Assembly (NCBI GenBank): GCA_025356395.1
Contig: JANXTA010000111.1
Location: 1 to 33,115 of the forward strand
Reading direction: 5' to 3'
Origin: Betaproteobacteria bacterium
GTDB lineage: Bacteria > Pseudomonadota > Gammaproteobacteria > Burkholderiales > Burkholderiaceae_D
DNA length: 33,115 nucleotides
The first letter of the stretch is position 1; every line of letters begins with the position of its first letter. The notes under the pieces are model-generated. The model saw only the letters and a list, made by a program, of their open reading frames with translations, did not search any database and was not told the DNA's origin. The position numbers and the translations under genes are program-made. This document shows, piece after piece, positions 1-5,943 of this stretch.

Positions 1-1
1 C

Positions 2-77
2 TGGTGGCTCGGGGCGGAATCGAACCACCGACACGCGGATTTTCAATCCGCTGCTCTACCGACTGAGCTACCGAGCC
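2..77 (-). tRNA. tRNA-Phe (anticodon GAA)
   Basis: Read on the minus strand this is a 76-nt cloverleaf. The acceptor stem GGCTCGG pairs perfectly with CCGAGCC, followed by A and an encoded CCA. The D arm carries AGCTCAGTCGGTAGAGC. The anticodon stem-loop CGGATTGAAAATCCG places GAA in the anticodon, which reads Phe codons. The T arm contains GGTTCGATTCC. All the usual invariant bases are present, so it looks functional. It is transcribed away from the ubiH-like gene, and a promoter-like pair sits directly upstream (88-117). Confidence 0.97.
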
Positions 78-87
78 AAGGGACCGG

Positions 88-117
88 AGTATACGCAGGC
101 CCTCGAAAGCCGGGCAA
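88..117 (-). promoter_or_regulatory. Putative promoter of tRNA-Phe
   Basis: On the minus strand TTGCCC (117-112) and TATACT (93-88) are separated by 18 nt. The -10 box ends 10 nt before the tRNA 5' end, giving an expected start about 4 nt before the mature tRNA. This is a close fit to a sigma-70 promoter by eye only. Confidence 0.6.
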
Positions 118-146
118 CCCGGGTCCGCGGCCTCGCCACACGTCGC

Positions 147-152
147 TATAAT
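147..152 (+). promoter_or_regulatory. Consensus -10 box directly before the ubiH-like gene
   Basis: TATAAT lies only 6 nt upstream of the GTG start at 159. A normal -10 to start distance would put the first transcribed base at or next to that GTG, so the mRNA could be leaderless. No good -35 hexamer is visible 16-18 nt upstream. See the finding. Confidence 0.45.
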
Positions 153-158
153 TCATCC

Positions 159-1415
159 GTGAATCCCAGGGCCGATGCGGCGCGGCCGACCAGAGCCGCC
201 TCGCGCAACTCCATTGCAGACGTCGCCGTGATCGGCGGTGGCATCGTCGGTGCCGCCGCAGCGCTGGGCGCTGCCCAGTCGGGTCTGTCCACGCTCTGGG
301 TCGCCGGGCGCGCGGCTCCGAAGGCCAGCGAACTTCCCATCGACCGCGACCTTCGCGTCTACGCGCTCAGTCCCGCCACCCAGCGCTTCTTCGACGGCCT
401 GCGCATCTGGTCGCAGCTCGATGCGAAGCGCATGGCGCCGGTCCTCGACATGCGCATCTACGGCGACCGCGGTGGTCGATCGGCGCTGCACTTCGGCGCC
501 TACGAGTCCGCGACCGAACATCTCGCCACCATCGTCGAACACCGCGAACTGCTGCGCGCACTCGACACCGCGGCGGCCTACTTCCCCGGCATCGAACGTA
601 TCGACGGCTTCGCCTCTGAAGTCGTCGCGGGTGTCGACGCCGTCACCTTTGCGACCGATCGCGGACCGAGGTCGGCGCGCTTGGTCATCGCCGCCGATGG
701 CGCCCACTCCCCGACACGCACCGCCCTCGGCATCGTGTCGCGCGAGCAGCCCTACGATCAGCGCGCGGTCGTCGGCAACTTCGCCTGCGCGCTGCCCCAC
801 GGCGGAGCAGCCTTCCAGTGGTTCACCGACGAAGGCATCATCGCGCTGTTGCCATTGCCCCGACTTGCTGGCGAGCAGTCCGCGCACGCCATGTCGCTGG
901 TCTGGTCGGCGCCCGCCGCCCTGGCGGACGCGCTGATGCAGGGCGGTGCGGGAGCGATCGCAGCGCGGCTCTCGGCCCTCGGCGCGGAGCGGAGCGCGAC
1001 GGCCATCGGTCCGCTGACCGCGCTCGGTCCGCTGGCCGACGTGCCACTCGCGAAGCTCTCCACCGATCGCATGGTCGCACCGCGTGCGGCACTCGTCGGC
1101 GACACAGCTCACGTCGTCCATCCTCTTGCAGGGCAGGGCCTCAACCTGGGCCTGCAGGATGTCGAGGTGCTGCTTGGTATCCTCGTAGCCCGCGAACGTT
1201 TTCGCGATTGCGGCGATGGGGTTCTCTTGCGACGTTATGAGCGCGCGCGTGCGGAACCGGTCTTTGCCATGCGCCAGATGACGGACGGCCTCGTGAGGCT
1301 GTTCGCTGTCGAACAGCGCGGTGTTGTGCGCTTGCGCGGCCTCGGCATGCGCGTCGTGGATCGCGCGGGCCCCCTCAAGCGTTTGCTGATGCGACACGCG
1401 GCCGGTGAAGCGTAG
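159..1415 (+). CDS. FAD-dependent hydroxylase of the UbiH/UbiF/VisC/COQ6 family (ubiquinone biosynthesis)
   Basis: A 418-residue flavoprotein monooxygenase that should hydroxylate the ring of a polyprenyl-phenol or -benzoquinone intermediate of ubiquinone, acting at the inner membrane. The N-terminal Rossmann motif VIGGGIVGAAAALG (about residues 24-37) binds the ADP part of FAD. The middle motif LVIAADGAHSPTR fits the family DG motif. GDTAHVVHPLAGQGLNLG (Asp315) is the second FAD/ribityl signature, typical of UbiH/COQ6. Length is normal for the family. GTG at 159 is the only start codon upstream of the Rossmann fold and has no Shine-Dalgarno. The ring position (UbiH, UbiF or UbiI type) cannot be told from sequence alone. 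dsbC follows 32 nt downstream on the same strand. Confidence 0.88.
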   Translation: MNPRADAARPTRAASRNSIADVAVIGGGIVGAAAALGAAQSGLSTLWVAGRAAPKASELPIDRDLRVYALSPATQRFFDGLRIWSQLDAKRMAPVLDMRIYGDRGGRSALHFGAYESATEHLATIVEHRELLRALDTAAAYFPGIERIDGFASEVVAGVDAVTFATDRGPRSARLVIAADGAHSPTRTALGIVSREQPYDQRAVVGNFACALPHGGAAFQWFTDEGIIALLPLPRLAGEQSAHAMSLVWSAPAALADALMQGGAGAIAARLSALGAERSATAIGPLTALGPLADVPLAKLSTDRMVAPRAALVGDTAHVVHPLAGQGLNLGLQDVEVLLGILVARERFRDCGDGVLLRRYERARAEPVFAMRQMTDGLVRLFAVEQRGVVRLRGLGMRVVDRAGPLKRLLMRHAAGEA

Positions 1416-1447
1416 TCGTCGGCAACCTGCAGTCAACGGAGTCATCC

Positions 1448-2233
1448 ATGCAATCTTCGTCGAAGCACCGCTTCAATCTTCCCGGTCTGACCGCTTCGGT
1501 GTTGCTCGTGTTGTGCTGTGCCATGCCGTCATCGGCGGAACCGGCGAAGGCCGCACTACCCGCTGTCGCCAAATCGCTGTCCACGGAAGACCAGTTGAAA
1601 CAGGATCTAGAGGCGCGCGTCGGCGCCAAGATCGACAGTGTCACGCCGATGAAGATCGCCCAGCTCTACGAGATCCGCATCGGCGAGGACGTCTTCTATA
1701 CGGATCCGACCGGCAACTACCTGTTCATCGGCAACATCATCGACTCGCGCACGCGCGACAACCTCACGCGCGCTCGCGTCGAGGCGATCAAGGAAGCGAG
1801 CCTGCCGCAGTGGAAGTTCGCGGAGTTGCCGCTCGACACCGCGGTGAAAATCGTGCGCGGCAACGGCAAGAAGGCGGTCGCGATCTTCGAGGACCCCAAC
1901 TGCGGCTATTGCAAGAAGCTGGAGAAGTCGATCCTCGATATCGGCGACGTGACGGTCTACGTCTTCCTCTACCCGGTCCTGGGGCCGGACTCTCTGGTCA
2001 AGTCGAAGCAGATCTGGTGCTCGCCCAATCGCGCGAAGGCGTGGACGGAGTGGATGCAGAACGCCACCGCGCTGGCGGGCGATGGCGCCTGCTCGACCCC
2101 GATCGACAAGACACTCGAGCTCGGAAAGAAGCTCAAGGTCGACGGCACGCCGACGCTGTTCTTCTCGAACAACAAGCGCGTCGAAGGCGCGATCGGCGCG
2201 GCCGACCTGCAGAAGTTCCTGCAGGCGAGCTGA
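1448..2233 (+). CDS. dsbC: Thiol:disulfide interchange protein DsbC
   Basis: A 261-residue periplasmic disulfide isomerase. The N-terminal segment (hydrophobic LTASVLLVLCCAMPSSAEP) reads as a Sec signal peptide cut near residue 30. An N-terminal DsbC dimerisation region follows (YEIRIGEDVFYTDPTGNYLFIGNI), and then a thioredoxin-fold domain. The active site is Cys152-Gly-Tyr-Cys155. Pro235 in GTPT is the cis-Pro next to the active site. Cys191 and Cys215 match the second, structural disulfide of DsbC. These features favour DsbC over DsbA or DsbG, although DsbG-like activity is not excluded. It lies downstream of the ubiH-like gene and converges on mltA with a 19-nt gap and no visible terminator. 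Confidence 0.93.
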   Translation: MQSSSKHRFNLPGLTASVLLVLCCAMPSSAEPAKAALPAVAKSLSTEDQLKQDLEARVGAKIDSVTPMKIAQLYEIRIGEDVFYTDPTGNYLFIGNIIDSRTRDNLTRARVEAIKEASLPQWKFAELPLDTAVKIVRGNGKKAVAIFEDPNCGYCKKLEKSILDIGDVTVYVFLYPVLGPDSLVKSKQIWCSPNRAKAWTEWMQNATALAGDGACSTPIDKTLELGKKLKVDGTPTLFFSNNKRVEGAIGAADLQKFLQAS

Positions 2234-2252
2234 ACCCGCCGCCGGTCTCGTT

Positions 2253-3524
2253 TCAACGCGGCACGAGCACCCACATCCGACCTTCCTGCTTCATCCGTCC
2301 GGCCAGGTTGGCCGCGTCGGCCCCGAAGCCCCAGAAGTAGTCGGCCCGCACGGCGCCGTTGGGCGCGGCCGCGATCGCGCCGCCCGTGTCCTGCGCCATC
2401 ACGAGGCGCTGCAGCGGCGTGTCGGACAGCGGCAACGTGGTCGACAGGAACACCGGCGAGCCGAGCGGCACCACGCGCGGATCGACCGCGATCGATCGTT
2501 GCGGAGTCAACGAAACGCCGAGCGCACCCTTCGGTCCTTTCGACGGATCCGTGATCGCTTCCTCCTTGAAGAAGACCTCGCTGGGGTTCGCCGCCAGCAG
2601 CTCGGTCAGCCGGTCGGGATGCGCGAGCGCCCACCCTTTGATGCTCTGCATCGACGCCTGCGCCAGTGTCACTTCGTTGCGATCGACCAGCCAGCGTCCA
2701 ACCGACTTGTACGGCTGTCCGTTCTGGTCGGCATAGGCCACGCGCACGGTCTGTACGACGCGACCGGCCTTGCTGATCTCGACACGGCCCGAGCCCTGGA
2801 TCTCGAGGAAGAACGCCTCGATCGGATCCTCGACCCACAGCAGTTCCTTGCCGCGCAGCGACCCGCTGGCCGCGAGGTCACCACGCGGGGGATAGGGCAC
2901 CACGGTGCGACCGACGATCTTGCCGCGTACGCGCTTGCCCTTCAACTCGGGAAACAGCGAGGTCAGGTCGACGGTCAGCAGGTCGTCGGGCACGGCATAG
3001 AGGGGCGTCAGGTAGGGCGCGACCGGCGTGCGGCTGCCGCGCAGCAACGGCTCGTAGTAACCGGTGACGAGACCGGTTTCGTTGCCCTCGGTGGTGGTCA
3101 CCCGATTCGGGACGAAGCGGCTCTCGAAGAAATTGCGGATCGCGAGCGCGTCGTTGCCGTCGATCGACCGCGCGCTGCCGCACGGCGCGATCCATTCGGG
3201 CTTGCGCCCGATCGCGTCGCACGACGCGAGGAAGGCGGGCCATGCATCGGTCAGCGGATCGTCGGACCAGCCGGGCACGGCCGACCAGGAACTCGGTATC
3301 AGCACCGGCTTGGCCGTCACGATGGGGACGGGTGTCGGGGCCGTTTGAGGCGCCGGAGTCGGTGGCACCGGAGGACGCACGGGCGTCGTCGTGCACGCGC
3401 CGATCAGCATCGCAACCGCCACGATCGATGCGGCGGCAATGCGCGCGCGGACCGCCTCGATAGAATGCGGGACGCGCTTGGTCGGTACGACACACGAGGC
3501 GTCTTCAAGGAGTGGGACTGGCAT
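2253..3524 (-). CDS. mltA: Membrane-bound lytic murein transglycosylase A (MltA), lipoprotein
   Basis: The enzyme cleaves the MurNAc-GlcNAc bond of peptidoglycan to give 1,6-anhydro-muropeptides, from the inner face of the outer membrane. The C-terminal 3D domain is clear: the segment MAQDTGGAI through RADYFWGFG holds the conserved aspartates, one of which is the catalytic Asp in the family. The MltA barrel domain precedes it (LVTGYYEPLLRGSR). The lipobox LIGAC predicts a lipid-modified Cys. The start is awkward: ATG at 3524 gives 423 residues with an unusually long 43-residue signal peptide, and the next upstream ATG (3575) gives 440. No standard start codon exists closer to the hydrophobic core. 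The ATG at 3524 overlaps the ATG of the divergent small gene. Confidence 0.9.
   Translation of the reverse strand: MPVPLLEDASCVVPTKRVPHSIEAVRARIAAASIVAVAMLIGACTTTPVRPPVPPTPAPQTAPTPVPIVTAKPVLIPSSWSAVPGWSDDPLTDAWPAFLASCDAIGRKPEWIAPCGSARSIDGNDALAIRNFFESRFVPNRVTTTEGNETGLVTGYYEPLLRGSRTPVAPYLTPLYAVPDDLLTVDLTSLFPELKGKRVRGKIVGRTVVPYPPRGDLAASGSLRGKELLWVEDPIEAFFLEIQGSGRVEISKAGRVVQTVRVAYADQNGQPYKSVGRWLVDRNEVTLAQASMQSIKGWALAHPDRLTELLAANPSEVFFKEEAITDPSKGPKGALGVSLTPQRSIAVDPRVVPLGSPVFLSTTLPLSDTPLQRLVMAQDTGGAIAAAPNGAVRADYFWGFGADAANLAGRMKQEGRMWVLVPR
3461..3466 (+). promoter_or_regulatory. Possible -10 box (TAGAAT) of the small membrane-protein gene
   Basis: TAGAAT followed by GCG resembles the TACAATGCG before argJ (10577). 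It lies 57 nt before the ATG at 3523 and inside the signal-peptide coding part of mltA. No clear -35 box is seen. Confidence 0.35.
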
Positions 3525-3717
3525 GTGGATCCTGGTGGCAGAAGCGTTGGGTGCGCTCGGCCTGTTTCTGTTCATCGTGTGGTGGACGCTCGGACCGACG
3601 CAACGTCGCGAGCGGGACGCGCTGCAGAAGCTGGCGCGTGACGATGCCGAGCGGCGGGCGAGCGACGCTGCCTTGAAGGAAGCTCCGCAGCGTCGGGCCG
3701 GGGACTCGGTGCCTTGA
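3523..3717 (+). CDS. Small single-pass membrane protein, unknown function
   Basis: A 64-residue protein. AAGGAG at 3507-3512 is a near-perfect ribosome binding site 10 nt before the ATG, which fixes this start within a longer open frame. Residues 2-24 (MWILVAEALGALGLFLFIVW and on) form one hydrophobic helix. The rest is highly charged, Arg/Asp/Glu-rich and probably helical (QRRERDALQKLARDDAERRA). Topology is likely N-out, C-in. It is divergent from mltA, with overlapping start codons, and converges on apaG with a 4-nt gap. I do not recognise a family. Small cytochrome-oxidase-associated or cell-envelope proteins have a similar shape, but there is no evidence for either. Confidence 0.7.
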   Translation: MWILVAEALGALGLFLFIVWWTLGPTQRRERDALQKLARDDAERRASDAALKEAPQRRAGDSVP

Positions 3718-3721
3718 CCGA

Positions 3722-4096
3722 TCAGTGCAGCGCGCGCGGCACGGCCAGTGCGAACTCGTCGATCGGCGCGTCGAAGCGCGTGCCGTCCTCGGCCACGGCG
3801 AAGTAGCTGCCGCGCATCGAGCCGGTCGCCGTCGCCAGCGCGGTGCCACTGGTGTATTCAAATGTTTCGCCGGGCGACAGCAGCGGCTGATGCCCGACGA
3901 CGCCGAGCCCCTTCACTTCCTCGATGTGCGCATCGGCATCGGTGATGACCCAGTGCCGCGAGATCACCTGCGTCGGCACGTCCCCCGCGTTGGTGATGGT
4001 GATCGTGTACGCGAACACGTAGCGCGATTCGGATGCGTCGGACTGCTCCGGGAGGTGTCGCGTTTTCACTGTGACGTTGAGGCGATAGGTGGGCAT
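3722..4096 (-). CDS. apaG: ApaG protein
   Basis: A 124-residue single-domain protein with a fibronectin-III-like fold, matching ApaG in length and signature segments (YTITITNAGDVPTQVISRHW, GVVGHQPLLSPGETFEYTSG, SMRGSYF). ApaG has been linked to cobalt/magnesium sensitivity and to Ap4A metabolism in enterobacteria, but its biochemical role is unsettled. It covers essentially the whole domain with no signal peptide, so it is cytoplasmic. It is divergent from rpe across a 167-nt gap, an arrangement I associate with this neighbourhood in related genomes. No strong Shine-Dalgarno is seen before the ATG. Confidence 0.95.
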   Translation of the reverse strand: MPTYRLNVTVKTRHLPEQSDASESRYVFAYTITITNAGDVPTQVISRHWVITDADAHIEEVKGLGVVGHQPLLSPGETFEYTSGTALATATGSMRGSYFAVAEDGTRFDAPIDEFALAVPRALH

Positions 4097-4263
4097 GGCT
4101 GTTTTTTCGAGTGGGTGCGCGTGAAGGATGGCGCGCGCTAGTGGCAGTAGGGGTCCGGTAAACTATTCAGGAATCGACGAAACGCCCTGCGGAACAGTGC
4201 CCGGCGCCGCTCGATCTTGCGACGCTGGCCGTCGTGGCACGGACCAACCGCTCGAACTTACGG

Positions 4264-4992
4264 ATGCCAATGGACCCTGCGAACACACCCGATTATCGCA
4301 TCGCGCCTTCGATCCTCTCGGCCGACTTCGCGCGCCTCGGTGACGAGGTGGGACAGGTGCTTGCCGCCGGCGCCGACTTCATCCACTTCGACGTGATGGA
4401 CAACCATTACGTGCCGAACCTGACGATCGGTCCGATGGTCTGCAAGGCCGTGCGGCCGCATGCCAGAAGGCCCGACGGCAGCGACGCGATCATCGACGTG
4501 CACCTGATGGTCAAGCCGGTCGATCGCATCGTGCCGGACTTCGCGGAAGCCGGCGCGAACATCATCAGCTTCCATCCCGAGGCCTCGGATCACATCGATC
4601 GCACGCTCGGGCTGATCCGCGAACACGGCTGTAAGGCGGGCCTGGTGTTCAACCCGGCCACGCCGCTCGGCTACCTCGACTACGTGATGGATCGCGTCGA
4701 CCTGATCCTGATCATGTCGGTCAACCCGGGCTTTGGCGGGCAGTCGTTCATCGACGAGGCGCTGGTCAAGCTGGCCGATGCACGCGCGCGCATCGATGCG
4801 TATGCCGCCTCGAGCGGGCGGACGATCATGCTCGAGGTCGACGGCGGGGTGAAGGTCGACAACATCGCGAAGATCGCCAAGGCGGGCGCCTGTACGTTCG
4901 TGGCGGGCTCAGCGGTGTTCGGGGCCAGGGACGCGGATGGCGGGTATCGAGGGGTGATGGGGAAGTTGCGGGAGGCGCTGGCCTCGGTTTGA
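4264..4992 (+). CDS. rpe: Ribulose-phosphate 3-epimerase
   Basis: Interconverts ribulose 5-phosphate and xylulose 5-phosphate in the pentose phosphate and Calvin pathways, in the cytoplasm. It is a TIM barrel with the family signatures [14 protein letters not shown] at the N terminus, [42 protein letters not shown] and EVDGGVK. The metal and catalytic Asp/His residues lie in these motifs. ATG 4264 gives 242 residues; ATG 4270 (240 residues) is also possible and has a weak GGA ahead of it. A GTG at 4234 would add 10 residues with no family support. gph follows after a hairpin. Confidence 0.95.
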   Translation: MPMDPANTPDYRIAPSILSADFARLGDEVGQVLAAGADFIHFDVMDNHYVPNLTIGPMVCKAVRPHARRPDGSDAIIDVHLMVKPVDRIVPDFAEAGANIISFHPEASDHIDRTLGLIREHGCKAGLVFNPATPLGYLDYVMDRVDLILIMSVNPGFGGQSFIDEALVKLADARARIDAYAASSGRTIMLEVDGGVKVDNIAKIAKAGACTFVAGSAVFGARDADGGYRGVMGKLREALASV

Positions 4993-4996
4993 TTTT

Positions 4997-5020
4997 CTCC
5001 TTCCCTTTTGGGGGAGGGAG
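4997..5020 (+). repeat. Intergenic hairpin between rpe and gph (GGGAGGGAGCA-type)
   Basis: CTCCTTCCC (4997-5005) pairs with GGGAGGGAG (5012-5020), a 9-bp stem with one T-G wobble and a 6-nt loop, starting 5 nt after the rpe stop. No T tract follows, so it is a poor terminator. The 3' arm and flank (GGGAGGGAGCACGCG) nearly repeat the sequence after argJ (GGGAGGGAGCAAGCG). Confidence 0.55.
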
Positions 5021-5038
5021 CACGCGCAATGCTTAGCG

Positions 5039-5737
5039 ATGACGCCCATGCCAACCCTCAATCCCTACCGCGCCGTCCTCATCGACCTCGACGGCACCCT
5101 CGTGGACACGCTTTCCGAGATCGCCGTCGCCGCCAACGCGATGCTGGCCGACGCGGGACGCCCGCCGATGTCCGAGCGCGAGACCTCCGAAGTCGTCGGC
5201 GAAGGCGCAGCGGCGCTGGTCGCCGCGCTGGTGGGCAAGGCCGGGGTCGACGTTTGGCTGCCGGTCTATCTCACCCACTATCGACGGCACAACGGCACCA
5301 CGGCCACGCTGTATCCACACGTGCGCGAAGGCCTGGCCGCGCTCAGCGCCGCCGGGCTCGCCGTCGCCTGCGTCACGAACAAGCCGCGCGAGCTCGTCGG
5401 TCCGCTGTTGGACCGGCTCGGCATCGCCGACTACTTTGACTGCATCGTCGGCGGCGGCGACACCGTCGAGAAGAAGCCGCACCCGGCGCCGCTGCTCCAC
5501 GCCTGCACCTCGATGAAGGTCGCGCCGGGTGATTGCGTGATGATCGGAGACTCGAAGAACGACGCGCTGGCGGCGTCCGCGGCCGGCGTGTTCTCGCTCA
5601 CCGTGCCCTATGGTTATCCGGGCTTCGGCGGTGTGGCGGACAGCGCTTCGGCCCTGCTCGAACGCGGTGTCACATGTGCTATCGTCCGCGACCTTCTGGC
5701 AGCCGCGCACTGGATTCTCGACGAGCGCCGTGCCTGA
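5039..5737 (+). CDS. gph: Phosphoglycolate phosphatase (HAD superfamily)
   Basis: A 232-residue HAD hydrolase that dephosphorylates 2-phosphoglycolate. Motif I is DLDGTLVDT, with both catalytic aspartates. Motif II is the Thr in CVTNKP. Motif III is the Lys in VEKKPHPAPL. Motif IV is MIGDSKNDALAA. A cap domain lies between motifs I and II. The place next to rpe fits Gph, though closely related HAD phosphatases cannot be fully excluded. ATG 5039 is used; ATG 5048 is equally plausible because neither has a good Shine-Dalgarno at proper spacing. The 3' end overlaps a candidate promoter for the trp leader, and the trpL frame opens 15 nt after the stop. Confidence 0.9.
   Translation: MTPMPTLNPYRAVLIDLDGTLVDTLSEIAVAANAMLADAGRPPMSERETSEVVGEGAAALVAALVGKAGVDVWLPVYLTHYRRHNGTTATLYPHVREGLAALSAAGLAVACVTNKPRELVGPLLDRLGIADYFDCIVGGGDTVEKKPHPAPLLHACTSMKVAPGDCVMIGDSKNDALAASAAGVFSLTVPYGYPGFGGVADSASALLERGVTCAIVRDLLAAAHWILDERRA
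5677..5685 (+). promoter_or_regulatory. Candidate extended -10 promoter for trpL-trpE inside gph
   Basis: TGCTATCGT has the TGn extension plus a partial -10 hexamer, and would start transcription about 60 nt before trpL. The -35 region is not recognisable. Transcription could equally come from rpe-gph. Confidence 0.3.
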
Positions 5738-5752
5738 TTCACGCCACTCTTC

Positions 5753-5851
5753 ATGATCCGTCGCATCGCACGACTCGCCGCTCCATCGGTCGCCGCACCA
5801 GCTCTCCGCTGCGTCGCGTCGTGGTGGCGAAGCTCAGGCTGGCGAGGCTAG
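5753..5851 (+). CDS. trpL: Putative trp operon leader peptide (TrpL)
   Basis: A 32-codon frame from ATG 5753 to TAG 5849-5851, lying between gph and trpE. It encodes two adjacent Trp codons (TGG TGG at 5822-5827, residues 24-25) and a third at 5840-5842 (residue 30), in the context SWWRSSGW. This strongly resembles the WWR(T/S)S core of the enterobacterial trp leader peptide. Three Trp in seven residues, directly before trpE, is what a ribosome-stalling leader needs. It starts 15 nt after the gph stop in the same reading frame and has no strong Shine-Dalgarno, so translational coupling to gph is possible. It is followed by three stacked hairpins. The identification is an inference from position and codon content. 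Confidence 0.75.
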   Translation: MIRRIARLAAPSVAAPALRCVASWWRSSGWRG

Positions 5852-5927
5852 TCCTCGTCGTACAGAGTGGTCGAGCGCACGCGCCGACCTGTCGTCCCCA
5901 GCGTCGCGGCGTCCCCGCCGCGAACGC
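5841..5927 (+). promoter_or_regulatory. Putative trp attenuator: three hairpins between trpL and trpE
   Basis: Hairpin A: GGCGAGG (5841-5847) with CCTCGTC (5853-5859), 7 bp including one G-T pair. It covers the third Trp codon and the trpL stop. Hairpin B: GGTCG+GCG (5869-5877, A5874 bulged) with CGCCGACC (5882-5889), 8 bp, extendable by ACA/TGT. Hairpin C: GCGTCGCGGCG (5901-5911) with CGCCGCG-A-ACGC (5916-5927), 11 bp with one bulged A, ending 5 nt before the trpE ribosome binding site. The 3' arm of B (CGCCGAC) can instead pair with the 5' arm of C (GTC..GGCG), so B and C can exclude each other. No U tract follows C, so control by Rho or translation is possible rather than a classic intrinsic terminator. 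Confidence 0.55.
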
Positions 5928-5943
5928 GTCCTAGAAGATGGTC

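Noticed and set aside
5013-5031. GGAGGGAG placed 8 nt before an ATG at 5029, looking like a good start site
   Set aside because: That ATG opens a frame out of phase with gph and gives an Arg-rich shadow peptide. The purine run is the arm of the intergenic hairpin.
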